Below are positions 35,344-44,800 of a DNA stretch of 64,000 nt, piece after piece; the first letter of the stretch is position 1; every line of letters starts with the position of its first letter. Origin of the DNA: an uncultured Curtobacterium sp. (lineage in GTDB: Bacteria; Actinomycetota; Actinomycetes; Actinomycetales; Microbacteriaceae). The notes below the pieces were generated by a model that saw only the letters and a list, made by a program, of their open reading frames with translations, ran no database searches and was not told where the DNA came from. The stretch covers positions 1 to 64,000 of the forward strand of contig CAJYUW010000034.1 in the NCBI GenBank assembly GCA_913778205.1. The letters run 5' to 3'. The translations under genes were made by a program, and so were the position numbers.

Positions 35344-36609
35344 CTAGCCGCGGATCTGGCCCTGGCCGCGCACGATCCACTTGGTGCTGGTCAGTTCGGG
35401 CAGTCCCATCGGTCCTCGTGCGTGCAGCTTCTGCGTGGAGATGCCGACCTCGGCCCCGAACCCGAACTCGCCGCCGTCGGTGAACCGGGTGGACGCGTTC
35501 ACCATCACGACCGCGGAGTCGACGCCGGCGAGGAACCGCTCCGCCGTGTCCACGTCGTTCGTCACGATCGACTCCGTGTGGTGCGTCGACCAGGTCGCGA
35601 TGTGCGCCATCGCCGCGTCGACGTCCGGCACCACGCGGATCGAGAGGTCGAGGTCCATCGACTCCGTCGCCCAGTCCGCGTCCGTCGCCCGGAGCACACC
35701 GGGGACGATCACGCGGGTCGCGTCGTCGCCGCGCAGCGTGACGCCCGCGGCACGGAGCCGGTCGGCGAGGACCGGCAGGAGGCGCTCCGCTGCCCGCTCG
35801 TGCACGAGGAGCGTCTCGAGGGCGTTGCACACGCTCGGCCGCTGCACCTTGCTGTTCAGGACGATGTCGACGGCGCGGTCCTCGGGAGCGGACTCGTCGA
35901 GGAAGACGTGCACCACCCCGGCGCCGGTCTCGATCACGGGCACCTGCGACTCGGTCACGACGGTCTGGATGAGCGACGCGCTTCCCCGCGGGATCAGGAC
36001 GTCGACGAGTCCCCGCGCACGCATGAGCTCCGTCGCGCCCGGGCGGCCGAACTCGTCGATCGTCTGGACGAGCTCGCGAGGCAGCCCGACGGAGGCGACG
36101 GCGTCCTGGATGCGGGCGACGAGCACCGCGTTGGTGCGCTCGGCCGCGGATCCGCCCCGGAGGACCACCGCGTTGCCGCTCTTGAGCGCGAGGCTCGCGA
36201 TGTCGACGGTCACGTTCGGCCGTGCCTCGTAGATGGCCCCGACCACACCGAACGGCACCCGCACCTGCGTCAGCTGCAGTCCGTTCGGGAGCACCGACCC
36301 ACGGACGTTCTGCCCGACCGGGTCGGTCAGGCCCACGACCTGCTCGACGGCGACCGCCAGCGCGTCGATCCGCGCCGCGTCCAGCCGGAGACGGTCGAGC
36401 AGACCGGAGGACAGCCCGCCGTCCTCCCCCGCCACGAGGTCCTCGTGGTTGGCCCGGACGATCTCGTCCGTCGCCGCGCGCACGCCGGCCGCGACGGCCC
36501 GCAACGCCGCGTCCTTGACCGCGGTGGTGGCGGTCGCGAGCACCGACGCCGCATCGCGCGCGGCGACGAGCTTGTCGGTCAGGGTCGGAGCGGGAGCGGT
36601 CAGCGACAT
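35344..36609 (-). CDS. proA: Gamma-glutamyl phosphate reductase
   Basis: A 421-residue enzyme that reduces glutamyl phosphate to glutamate semialdehyde with NADPH in proline synthesis. The family motif with the catalytic cysteine is clear (QRPSVCNALETLLVH), as are PFGVVGAIYEARPNVTVD and RGGSAAERTN. The start ATG 36609 stands six bases after TATGAT, a near-perfect -10, so this gene has its own leaderless promoter although proB lies upstream in the same direction. About 520 bases of repeat-filled DNA separate it from proB. Confidence 0.96.
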   Translation of the reverse strand: MSLTAPAPTLTDKLVAARDAASVLATATTAVKDAALRAVAAGVRAATDEIVRANHEDLVAGEDGGLSSGLLDRLRLDAARIDALAVAVEQVVGLTDPVGQNVRGSVLPNGLQLTQVRVPFGVVGAIYEARPNVTVDIASLALKSGNAVVLRGGSAAERTNAVLVARIQDAVASVGLPRELVQTIDEFGRPGATELMRARGLVDVLIPRGSASLIQTVVTESQVPVIETGAGVVHVFLDESAPEDRAVDIVLNSKVQRPSVCNALETLLVHERAAERLLPVLADRLRAAGVTLRGDDATRVIVPGVLRATDADWATESMDLDLSIRVVPDVDAAMAHIATWSTHHTESIVTNDVDTAERFLAGVDSAVVMVNASTRFTDGGEFGFGAEVGISTQKLHARGPMGLPELTSTKWIVRGQGQIRG

Positions 36610-36621
36610 GGCTCGATCATA
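36610..36621 (-). promoter_or_regulatory. proA leaderless promoter (-10 TATGAT)
   Basis: TATGAT (36621-36616, minus strand) followed by six bases and the ATG at 36609 is the clearest example of this promoter layout in the window. Confidence 0.7.
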
Positions 36622-36807
36622 GGTCCGCCCCGTCCGTCGTGACCTGGTGGACCCGGCCCTGTGGACACGGCCTGGAGGCCCGCCACCGGTGCAGGGATCG
36701 TCCCACGTCGGTCGCGGCCGGGCCCGCGCGACCCGCACGCCCGATCGGTCACGACCCGCCGCGCGCGTGGCGCGGCGTGGGCGTGGACGGTCGCTCCCCG
36801 GCGGCGT

Positions 36808-36877
36808 GACCGACGCGGCGGGACCGACGCGGCGGGACCGACGCGGCGGGACCGATGCGTCGTGACCGACGCGTCGT
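36808..36877. repeat. Minisatellite, 14 bp x 5
   Basis: Five tandem copies of GACCGACGCGGCGG and variants (the last two with TCGT endings); the period equals that at 5333-5402. Confidence 0.9.
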
Positions 36878-36937
36878 GACCGCCCGACCGACGTGACCGG
36901 GCGCGTCAGCACCGGGGTGCGCGCCGGCCACGACGAT

Positions 36938-37093
36938 GCCGGACGCCGCTCGGCCTGTCGAAGCCGACCCGAGCCTCCCGGCCGGGCACGCCGGACGCCG
37001 CTCGGCCTGTCGAAGCCGACCCGAGCCTCCGGGCCGGGCACGCCGGACGTCCCTCGGCGCGCCGGAGCCGTCCCGGGCCTCCGGGCCGGTGCC
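36938..37093. repeat. Tandem repeat, 52 bp x 3
   Basis: Two copies nearly identical (36938-36989, 36990-37041) and a third diverged copy (37042-37093), all starting GCCGGACG. It ends 34 bases before the proB stop. Confidence 0.92.
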
Positions 37094-37127
37094 GCACCGA
37101 GCGCGCTGTGCGTCGGCGGCCGCACCC

Positions 37128-37943
37128 CTACGCCCGCGGCGCCGCCTCGAACCAGGTGCCGACGTGCTCGCCCGCCAACGCCGACGCCACCAACGAGGTC
37201 GCGGTCACGAGCACCGACGTCCCGGCGTCCGCAGCGAGCCGTGCCGCCGCGACCTTCGTCCCGGCGCCCCCGGTCCCGACCCCGGCGGCGCCGATCGAGC
37301 CGAACGTGACCCCGGCGAGCCCGTCACCGTAGGGCACGTGCTCGATCGGCTCCGCGCCGGACTGCTGCGGCGGCTTGGTGTAGAGCGACGCGACGTCGGA
37401 GAGCAGCACGAGCGCGTCGGCGCCGAGCAGCCGCGCGACGAGCGCCGCAAGTCGGTCGTTGTCGCCGAAGCGGATCTCGTGGGTCGCCACGGTGTCGTTC
37501 TCGTTGACGATCGGCAGCACGCGGAGGGCGAGCAACCGGTCGATCGCGCGCTGCGCGTTGACCCGGTGGGTGGGGTTCTGGAGGTCGCCGGCGGTGAGCA
37601 GGATCTGCGCCGCGACGACCCCGTGCCGGTCGAGTTCCTGCTGGTAGCGGAACATCAGGACGTTCTGCCCGGTCGCCGCCGCTGCCTGCTGGGTCGCGAG
37701 GTCGTCCGGCCGCCCCTCGAGCCCGAGGAACGGGAACCCGGTCGCGATCGCGCCGGACGACACGAGCACCACCTCGGTGCCGCGGGCGTGGGCGGCACCG
37801 ATGGCGTCCACGAGTGCGCCGATCTGGCCGACGTTGTCGCCGCTCACCGAGGACGACCCGACCTTCACGACGAGCCGCCGCGCCCGCGGGATGTCGGCTC
37901 GCGAACGCACCGGTCCGAGCACCGCGTCGGTCGTCTCGGTCAT
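37128..37943 (-). CDS. proB: Glutamate 5-kinase, short form without PUA domain
   Basis: A 271-residue amino acid kinase that phosphorylates glutamate as the first step of proline synthesis. RLVVKVGSSSVSG starts the fold, and LVSSGAIATG, LPIVNENDTVATHEIRFGDND and GAGTKVAAARLA are the substrate and nucleotide motifs. Many ProB proteins (about 370 residues) have a C-terminal PUA domain; here the protein ends after the kinase domain, so that domain is absent. The start ATG 37943 lies seven bases after obgE; an ATG at 37964 inside obgE is possible. It is the last gene of rplU-rpmA-obgE-proB. Confidence 0.93.
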   Translation of the reverse strand: MTETTDAVLGPVRSRADIPRARRLVVKVGSSSVSGDNVGQIGALVDAIGAAHARGTEVVLVSSGAIATGFPFLGLEGRPDDLATQQAAAATGQNVLMFRYQQELDRHGVVAAQILLTAGDLQNPTHRVNAQRAIDRLLALRVLPIVNENDTVATHEIRFGDNDRLAALVARLLGADALVLLSDVASLYTKPPQQSGAEPIEHVPYGDGLAGVTFGSIGAAGVGTGGAGTKVAAARLAADAGTSVLVTATSLVASALAGEHVGTWFEAAPRA

Positions 37944-37950
37944 GCCGTGC

Positions 37951-39507
37951 TCAGTTCCCGCCATCGCGGTGCCGCTCGACCTCGCCCGTGAACGGGTCGT
38001 CGTCCGCGTCGTCGTCGGCCCACAGGCCGGAGATCCGCTCCTGTTCGAGCTCGGCGCGGGCCGCGGCCTTGGCGTCCATGCGCTCGAAGTACTCCTCGCG
38101 GCGTTCGTTGCGGGTCGGTCGCGAGCTGCCGCCGATGCGGGAGTCCGTGCCACGCGCGCTCGTGATGAGCTCGGCGGTCGAGGTGAGCGTCGGCTCCCAG
38201 TCGAACACCGTGCCGCCGTCGCCGCCGATGACGACCGTGGACCCGGCGACCGCTCCGGCCTTGAAGAGGCCGTCCTCGACACCGAGCTTGGCGAGCCGGT
38301 CGGCGAGGTAGCCGATCGCCTCCTCGTTGGTGAAGTCGGTCTGCTGGACCCAGCGCTCGGGCTTCGCGCCGCGCACGCGGTAGAAGCGGTGCTCCTCGCC
38401 GCCCTCGGCGCGGACGGTGAACGGGACCTCGTCGACGGCCTTCGGGCGGAGGACGATGCGCTCCGGCTGCGGCTCGATGGTGCGCTCCGCACGGGCGCGC
38501 TCGACGATGTCGGCGAGGGCGAAGGTCAGCTCGCGGAGGCCCTTGTGCGACGCGGTCGAGATCGGGAAGACCCGGTAGCCGCGGCCCTCGAGCTCGGCGG
38601 TGACGAACTCGGCGAGCTCCGCGGCGTCCGGCACGTCGACCTTGTTCAGGGCGATGAGCTGCGGACGCTCGAGCAGCGGCACCTGCCCCTCCGGGACCGG
38701 ATAGCGCTCGAGCTCGCGGAGGATGACGTCGAGGTCGCTGACCGGGTCGCGGCCCGGGTCCATCGTCGCGCAGTCGATGACGTGGAGCAGTGCCTCGCAG
38801 CGCTCGACGTGACGGAGGAACTCGAGGCCGAGGCCCTTGCCCTCCGAGGCGCCCTCGATGAGGCCGGGGACGTCGGCGACGGTGAAGCGGGTGGATCCGG
38901 ACTCGACGACGCCGAGGTTCGGCGTGAGGGTCGTGAACGGGTAGTCGGCGATCTTCGGCTTCGCGGCGGAGATCGCGGCGATGAGCGAGGACTTGCCGGC
39001 GCTCGGGAACCCGACGAGCGCGACGTCGGCGATCGTCTTCAGCTCGAGGCTGACGTCGCCCGACTCCCCCGGGGTGCCGAGGAGCGCGAAGCCCGGGGCC
39101 TTGCGCTTCGTCGTGGCGAGCGCCGCGTTGCCGAGGCCGCCCTGACCACCGGCGGCCACGACGACCCGCATGCCGGGCTCGGTCATGTCGGCGACGACCT
39201 CGCCCCGCTCGTCGTGCACGACGGTGCCGATCGGGACGGGGAGTTCGAGCGTCTCTCCGCTGATCCCGCTGCGCATGTCGCCCATCCCGGGCTGCCCGTT
39301 CTTCGACGAGCGGTGCGGCGACCGGTGGTACCCGAGGAGCGTCGTGACCTGCGGGTCCGCGACGAGCACGATGTCGCCGCCGTCCCCGCCGTTGCCGCCG
39401 TCCGGGCCGGCGAGGGGCTTGAACTTCTCACGGCGGACCGACACGCAGCCGTTGCCGCCGTCCCCCGCGCTGAGGTGCAGGGTCACGCGGTCGACGAACG
39501 TCGCCAT
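37951..39507 (-). CDS. obgE: Obg GTPase (CgtA)
   Basis: A 518-residue GTPase acting in large-subunit ribosome assembly and stress response. The glycine-rich Obg fold comes first ([29 protein letters not shown]). The G domain follows, with G1 [11 protein letters not shown]3 [10 protein letters not shown] and G4 NKVD. A C-terminal OCT domain (about 340-425) and an extra charged tail of about 90 residues complete it, as in actinobacterial Obg. ATG 39507 comes 85 bases after rpmA in the same operon. Confidence 0.97.
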   Translation of the reverse strand: MATFVDRVTLHLSAGDGGNGCVSVRREKFKPLAGPDGGNGGDGGDIVLVADPQVTTLLGYHRSPHRSSKNGQPGMGDMRSGISGETLELPVPIGTVVHDERGEVVADMTEPGMRVVVAAGGQGGLGNAALATTKRKAPGFALLGTPGESGDVSLELKTIADVALVGFPSAGKSSLIAAISAAKPKIADYPFTTLTPNLGVVESGSTRFTVADVPGLIEGASEGKGLGLEFLRHVERCEALLHVIDCATMDPGRDPVSDLDVILRELERYPVPEGQVPLLERPQLIALNKVDVPDAAELAEFVTAELEGRGYRVFPISTASHKGLRELTFALADIVERARAERTIEPQPERIVLRPKAVDEVPFTVRAEGGEEHRFYRVRGAKPERWVQQTDFTNEEAIGYLADRLAKLGVEDGLFKAGAVAGSTVVIGGDGGTVFDWEPTLTSTAELITSARGTDSRIGGSSRPTRNERREEYFERMDAKAAARAELEQERISGLWADDDADDDPFTGEVERHRDGGN

Positions 39508-39592
39508 GGGTCCACTCCTTGGTGTTGCAGAAAGAGAACGGGAGGGGCGGGCACGTGGCCCGCCCCTCCCGCAGAGTCAGATCGTGGGTCGC

Positions 39593-39847
39593 TTACGCAG
39601 CGCCGACGATGTTGACGACCTTGCGGCCGCCCTTGGTGCCGAACTCGACCGCACCGGCCGAGAGGGCGAACAGCGTGTCGTCGCCACCGCGGCCGACGTT
39701 GGCGCCCGGGTGGAAGTGCGTGCCGCGCTGGCGGACGATGATCTCGCCGGCGTTGACGACCTCGCCACCGAAGCGCTTCACGCCGAGGCGCTGTGCGTTC
39801 GAGTCACGACCGTTGCGAGTGGAGCTCGCACCCTTCTTGTGTGCCAT
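39593..39847 (-). CDS. rpmA: 50S ribosomal protein L27
   Basis: An 84-residue protein starting [20 protein letters not shown], the conserved L27 N terminus that reaches towards the peptidyl transferase centre. There is no cleavable N-terminal extension of the Firmicutes type. It is encoded 14 bases after rplU. Confidence 0.98.
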   Translation of the reverse strand: MAHKKGASSTRNGRDSNAQRLGVKRFGGEVVNAGEIIVRQRGTHFHPGANVGRGGDDTLFALSAGAVEFGTKGGRKVVNIVGAA

Positions 39848-39861
39848 CTTCTACTCCCGCC

Positions 39862-40170
39862 TTACGCGATCTCGGTGATCTTGACGCGGGTGAGCTCAGC
39901 GCGGAAGCCCTGGCGCTTCTTGTACCCGGTCTTGTTCTTGAACTTCTGGATGACGACCTTCGGGCCACGGAGGTCCTCGAGCACCTCGGCGGTGACGGTC
40001 ACGTTCGCGAGCTCGGTCGCGGCCGACGTGATGGTGTCACCGTCCACGAGGAGCACCGGAGCGAGCTTGATCTTGCCCTTGTCGTCGGCCTTGGCACGGT
40101 CGATCGTGAGGATCGTGCCGACCTCGACCTTCTCCTGACGGCCGCCGGCGCGCACTACTGCGTAAACCAC
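39862..40170 (-). CDS. rplU: 50S ribosomal protein L21
   Basis: A 102-residue protein with [17 protein letters not shown] at the start and the basic RNA-binding segment [13 protein letters not shown] near the end. The GTG at 40170 has AAGGAA eight bases upstream and gives the usual length. It is the first gene of rplU-rpmA-obgE-proB; transcription starts from a classical promoter about 120 bases upstream. Confidence 0.97.
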   Translation of the reverse strand: MVYAVVRAGGRQEKVEVGTILTIDRAKADDKGKIKLAPVLLVDGDTITSAATELANVTVTAEVLEDLRGPKVVIQKFKNKTGYKKRQGFRAELTRVKITEIA

Positions 40171-40287
40171 GTGGAATTCCTTACGTACTCTGCTTGAGGG
40201 AAGTCTCGGGTGCCCACTGCTGCACGAGCGGCTCCCGGGGAGGCCGGGCCCGATCGGCGACGCAGGCAGAACGGCCCGCTGACACCA

Positions 40288-40324
40288 GGGATCGAGAATA
40301 CTCGATCCCACCGCGTCCGGTCAA
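40288..40324 (-). promoter_or_regulatory. rplU promoter with inverted repeat across the -10
   Basis: On the minus strand TTGACC (40324-40319), an 18-base spacer and TATTCT (40300-40295) form a sigma70-type promoter. A perfect inverted repeat, GGGATCGAG (40288-40296) and CTCGATCCC (40301-40309) around AATA, covers the -10 and the expected start point, as an operator would. Confidence 0.75.
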
Positions 40325-40337
40325 ACGGCGACACACG

Positions 40338-40349
40338 TACCATTGCCGG
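40338..40349 (+). promoter_or_regulatory. Leaderless-type promoter (-10 TACCAT)
   Basis: TACCAT at 40338-40343 plus six bases leads to the GTG at 40350. Its expected -35 region overlaps the -35 of the divergent rplU promoter. Confidence 0.6.
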
Positions 40350-40730
40350 GTGACCGTCCTGATCGACCCGCCGACGTGGCCCGCGCACGACACGCTCTGG
40401 TCGCACCTCGTCAGTGACGAATCGTACGACGAACTCCACGCCTTCGCGAGTGCCGCCGGAGTTCCGCGGCGCGCGTTCGACCACGACCACTACGACGTGC
40501 CGATCGCGCGCTACGACGAGCTCGTGGCAGCCGGGGCGACCCCCGTGACGGGCCGTGACCTCGTGCTCCGGCTCATCCGGAGCGGGCTGCGCGTGGCGCA
40601 GCGGGACAAGCGCCCGCAGCGCGACGTGCGCCCGCAGCGCGACGTGCATCCGCAGCGCGACGTGCGTCCGCAGGGCGAGGATCGGCTGCGGCGGGGCGGA
40701 CAGCGCCGGCGGGACGTGCGCGGGTCCTGA
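40350..40730 (+). CDS. DUF4031 domain protein with repeat tail
   Basis: A 126-residue protein. Residues 1-85 are a DUF4031 domain: VTVLIDPPTWPAHDTLWSHLVSD, FDHDHYDVP and VTGRDLVLRLIRSGLR are its usual blocks; the function is unknown, though the family is widespread in actinobacteria. The last 40 residues are very basic and contain RPQRDV three to four times, encoded by an 18-bp tandem repeat. The GTG at 40350 is six bases after TACCAT. It diverges from the rplU operon with overlapping promoters. Confidence 0.85.
   Translation: MTVLIDPPTWPAHDTLWSHLVSDESYDELHAFASAAGVPRRAFDHDHYDVPIARYDELVAAGATPVTGRDLVLRLIRSGLRVAQRDKRPQRDVRPQRDVHPQRDVRPQGEDRLRRGGQRRRDVRGS
40611..40680. repeat. Tandem repeat, 18 bp x ~4, in the DUF4031 gene
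   Basis: Units of CGCCCGCAGCGCGACGTG at 40611, 40629, 40647 and 40665 (last one diverged) encode RPQRDV-type hexapeptides and keep the frame. Confidence 0.9.
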
Positions 40731-40740
40731 CGGCCGGCCT

Positions 40741-40772
40741 GGAGGCGCGACACGCCTCCGCCACGTCGCGCC
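40741..40772. terminator. Hairpin between convergent genes
   Basis: GGAGGCG and CGCCTCC (40741-40747, 40753-40759) pair over seven bases; alternatively GGCGCGAC (40744-40751) pairs with GTCGCGCC (40765-40772). It follows the motif GGCCTGGAGGC at 40736-40746. Confidence 0.5.
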
Positions 40773-40790
40773 GGACGTGCGTGCGGTCGC

Positions 40791-40932
40791 GTCAGCGTTG
40801 CGGCGGCGCCCAGGGGTTCGCCGGCGGCTGCTGCGGTCGCGTCAGCGTTGCGGCGGCGCCAGGGGTTCGCCGGCGGCTGCTGTGGTCGCGTCAGCGTGGC
40901 GGCGGCGCCCAGGGGTTCGCCGGCGGCTGCTG
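40791..40932. repeat. Tandem repeat, 49-50 bp x 3, copying a gene's 3' end
   Basis: Units 40791-40840 (50 bp) and 40841-40889 (49 bp) lie beyond the stop codon and are near-identical to 40890-40932, the last 14 codons plus stop of the membrane protein gene read leftwards. Confidence 0.95.
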
Positions 40933-41892
40933 CTGCCCAGCGGGCTGTGCGGGCGGCCCGGCCTGCGGCTGCTGGCCCACTGGCCACGGGTGACCCGCGG
41001 GCGGTTCGGACGACCCCGACTGCGACCCCGGCTGCGGCTGGGCCGAGTACGGCCTCGGCTGCGGCTGGGCCGAGTAAGGCCCCGCCTGAACGGCGTGCGG
41101 TGCGGACGGCTGCTGCCACTCTCCGCCCGCGGGCACGACGGTGTGCTGCTGCGCGGCAGTGCCCTGCACGGTCGTGTGGGGGTGCTGCGCGGCAGTGCCC
41201 TGCACGGTGGCCGCGGGCACGGCGTCGGGCTGCCGGAGGGTCCCCGGGCCGCCGAGCGTCCGACGAGCACCGCCTCGCGGACGCCCGAGCCACAGCCACG
41301 CGGCCGTGGTCGTCGCCACGAGCATGAGCGTCAGCGGGAGCCCGGACTGCAGGGGCGCGGTCACGATGCTCGTCACCAGCCGCGCGGCACCGGCACCCCG
41401 GGCTGCGGCGAACGCACCCGTGGCGACGCCCACGAGCGCGAGCGCGACGGTCCCCGCTGCCCCGGCGAGCACGGCCCGGAGCAGGATCACGGGCAGGGGG
41501 CTCCGACGTGCGACCGGCACCAGGAACGCCAGGGCGAGGAACGCCCCGACGTGGAAGGGCAGCGGCGCGGTGAAGACGCCGTGCACGAACCCACCGACGA
41601 GGCTGCCCCCGAGACCCGAGGTCGCGAACGGGTTGACGACGAAGGACGCACCGATCAGGCCGACGAGGCCGGACAGGAACTGGACCACGACCACCGAGAC
41701 GACCGCGATCAAGGCGCCGGTCGTGTTCTGGAGCGACGCACCCGGCGCGAACGCACGGCGGGGATCGTCCGCACGCGCCCGGCGCTGCCGGGGTGCGGAC
41801 GGCGCGTGCCCCGAGGGGCCCGGCGCGGGCTGCTGCCAGCCCGCGCCGTAGTACCCGCGGTCCTGCTGCCGCGGGTCCCGCGGGTCCGTCAC
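40891..41892 (-). CDS. Membrane protein with Gln/Pro-rich tail
   Basis: A 333-residue protein. A proline-rich N-terminal 55 residues precede five or six hydrophobic helices between about 58 and 215 (GALIAVVSVVVVQFLSGLVGLIGA, VAGAAGTVALALVGVATG). The last 115 residues are low-complexity: P, Q, A, G with repeats of QPQP, TVQGTAAQ and PYSAQPQP. I do not recognise a transporter family. Its GTG is two bases after the ribonuclease E stop, so it is cotranscribed with it. The 3' end is tandemly copied downstream of the stop codon. Confidence 0.75.
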   Translation of the reverse strand: MTDPRDPRQQDRGYYGAGWQQPAPGPSGHAPSAPRQRRARADDPRRAFAPGASLQNTTGALIAVVSVVVVQFLSGLVGLIGASFVVNPFATSGLGGSLVGGFVHGVFTAPLPFHVGAFLALAFLVPVARRSPLPVILLRAVLAGAAGTVALALVGVATGAFAAARGAGAARLVTSIVTAPLQSGLPLTLMLVATTTAAWLWLGRPRGGARRTLGGPGTLRQPDAVPAATVQGTAAQHPHTTVQGTAAQQHTVVPAGGEWQQPSAPHAVQAGPYSAQPQPRPYSAQPQPGSQSGSSEPPAGHPWPVGQQPQAGPPAQPAGQQQPPANPWAPPPR

Positions 41893-41894
41893 GC

Positions 41895-44800
41895 TCAGTT
41901 CCCCACGATCACGGCGCCGTCCTCGGGCGCGTCGCCCTCGGTGCTCGCCGGTGCGCTGATGCTCGGCGACGACACCCGGCGGGAGCGCGAGCGCCCCTGT
42001 CCGGGCTGCTTCGGCTCGGGCAGCGCGTTGAGCACCGAGTCGAGCAGCGACTCGGCGTCCGCGCCGCTCACCCTGCGCGGCTCGCGCTTGGTCACGGCCA
42101 CCGGGATGTCGAGGATCGCGACGGTGTTCTCGGTCGGTGTCACCGGGGCGCTCGAGCTCACCCGACGACGTGTCGGGGCGCTCGACGCGGGCGCGGAGCC
42201 CTCGGACGGAGCCGCTGCCGACGGTGCCGGCGCCTGGTCCGACACGGAACGGTCAGCGGAGTCGCGTCCGCCCGTGGTCGGCACGTCGGCGTCGCGCGAC
42301 GCAGCCTCGGACCCGGAAGCCTGCGACGCAGCGCCGGCCCCGCCAGCCTGCGGCGCAGCGTCGGACCCGGAAGCCTGCGACTCGGCGGTGGACGGAGCGG
42401 CCTGCGGCTCGCCGCCGCCACGGCCGGCGCGACGACGGCGACGCTTCGAGCCGCCCGTCGACTCCTCGGCGCCACCCGACGCCGCTGGCGCCCCGGCGTC
42501 CGGAGCCGACGACGGCGTAGCGGCCTCCGACGGCGCGGAACCAGCGCTCGACGACGCCGTCGCCGGGCTCGCCACACCGGTGACCTGCGGCGCCTGGGCC
42601 GCGTGCTCCTCGTGCGGCAGGGTCGAGGCCGCGATCCGCGACAGGGCGTTCTTCACGTCGTCGGTGATCTGGTGCGCCGACGAGCCGTGCCCGTTCGAGG
42701 CCCCCTGCCCACCGGACGACGAGCCACCGTTGCCGTGCGAGCCACCGTTGCCACCGTTGCCCGCGTTGCCGTTCGAACCGCCGCCGTTCCCGCCGCGGCT
42801 CTTCCGGCGCCCCTTCGAGGGACCCGGGTCGGCGTTGTTGTCGTTGACCTTCGCGTTGGCCTCGTCGAGCGACTCGCGGAGCCCGACGCCGATCTTCTTG
42901 CGGGTCATCTGCACGAGGCCGAGCGAGGTGACCTCGGCCACCTGGTGCTTCGTGCGGTCACGGCTCAGGCACTCGACGAGTCGCCGGAGCACGAGGTCGC
43001 GGTTCGACTCGAGCACCATGTCGATGAAGTCGACGACGATGATGCCGCCGATGTCGCGCAGGCGGAGCTGGCGGACGATCTCCTCGGCGGCCTCGAGGTT
43101 GTTCTTCGTGACGGTCTCCTCGAGGTTGCCGCCGGAGCCGACGAACTTTCCCGTGTTGACGTCGACGACCGTCATGGCCTCGGTGCGGTCGATGACGAGC
43201 GACCCGCCGGAGGGCAGCCACACCTTGCGGTCGAGTGCCTTCTCGATCTGCTCGTTGAGGCGGTACTCCTCGAAGGAGTCGGGGCCGTCGTAGATCTCGA
43301 CGCGGTCCGCGAGGTCGGGCGCCACGGCGGCGAGGTAGTCCTCGATCGTCCCGCGCGCGGCGTCGCCGTCGATGATGAGCTTCGTGAAGTCCTCGTTGAA
43401 GACGTCGCGGACGATCTTGATGAGGAGGTCGGGCTCGGAGTGCAGCATGACCGGCGCGTGGCCGTTCGCGACCTTCTTCTGGATCGCGTCCCACTGGCTC
43501 GTCAGACGCTGCACGTCGCGGGTGAGCTGCTCCTCGGTCGCGCCCTCGGCCGCCGTGCGCACGATGACGCCGGCGTGCTCGGGGAGCACCTCCTTGAGGA
43601 TCTTCTTGAGGCGCGCACGCTCGGTGTCCGGCAGCTTGCGCGAGATCCCGTTCATCGAGCCGTTCGGCACGTAGACGAGGTACCGACCGGGCAGCGAGAC
43701 CTGCGAGGTGAGTCGGGCGCCCTTGTGACCGACCGGGTCCTTCGTGACCTGGACGAGCACCTTGTCGCCCGGCTTCAGCGCCGACTCGATGCGCCGCCCG
43801 TGGCTGGTGTCGACCGAGTTCCAGTCGACCTCGCCCGCGTAGAGCACGGCGTTGCGCCCGCGCCCGATGTCGACGAACGCCGCCTCCATCGAGGGCAGCA
43901 CGTTCTGCACCTTGCCGAGGTAGACGTTGCCGATCAACGACACGTTGTGCGACTTCGTCACGTAGTGCTCGGCGAGGACGCCGTCCTCGAGCACGCCGAT
44001 CTCGATCTTCTGCGTGCTCGACCGCACGATCATCTGGCGGTCGACGCTCTCGCGGCGGGCGAGGAACTCGTCCTCGGTGATGACCTGACGACGGCGACCG
44101 GCGTCACGGCCGTCACGGCGGCGCTGCTTCTTCGCCTCGAGACGGGTGGAGCCCTTGATGCGCTGCGGCTCCGTGATGAGCTCCGGCTCGCGCTCGCGCT
44201 CACGCTCGCGTCGCCGCGGCTCGGACTGCTCGGCCGCTCCCCCGAAGGAGCTGCCCCCGCGACGACGGGTGCGGCGCCGGCCACCGCCCTGCTCGTCGTC
44301 GTCCTCGTCGGGGACCGAACGAGGCGCACGGGCGGGCAGGTCCGGGAGGACCGGCGCGTGGAAGATCAGGCTGGTCGTGCTGGTCGCCCTGGGGACGTAC
44401 GGCTCGTCGGCGGGCTCGGCCGGACTGGAGGCACTGCTCGCGCCCGCCTCGCCAGCCACGTCGGCGCTCGGCGCCGCGGCGGTCGCGGCACCGTCGTCGT
44501 CGCTCGCCACGACCGGCAGGTCCCCGGTGAGCGTGCTGACGTCGTGGGGCTCGCCGCCGCCCGCCGTCGCCTCGACCGCGACGGACACCGCGGGAGCGGC
44601 GTCGCTCGTCGGAGCGGCGCTCGCGCCGCCGACCTCGTCCGCGGGGGCCGACGTCAGTGCACCGTCGCCCTCGACGAGCGGCGCGGAGCCGTCCACAGCG
44701 TCGGCGTCCACAGCGGCCGCGTCCGCAGCGGTGGCGTCGGCCGACGCGACGTCCGCGGTCGTGCCGTCGGCGACCGGGGCGACCACCTCGGCCTGCCCGG

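Larger units (their letters stand above)
36610..37127. other. Repeat-rich space between proB and proA
   Basis: A gene-free 518-base stretch. It holds the proA promoter, one copy of GGCCTGGAGGC (36669-36679), a 14-bp minisatellite (36808-36877) and a 52-bp tandem repeat (36938-37093). No reading frame in it looks like a real protein. Confidence 0.7.

Noticed and set aside
39862-40287. Ribosomal-protein L21 leader RNA of the Firmicutes type.
   Set aside because: The roughly 120-base leader shows no structure I can match to that motif; only the promoter and its inverted repeat are supported.
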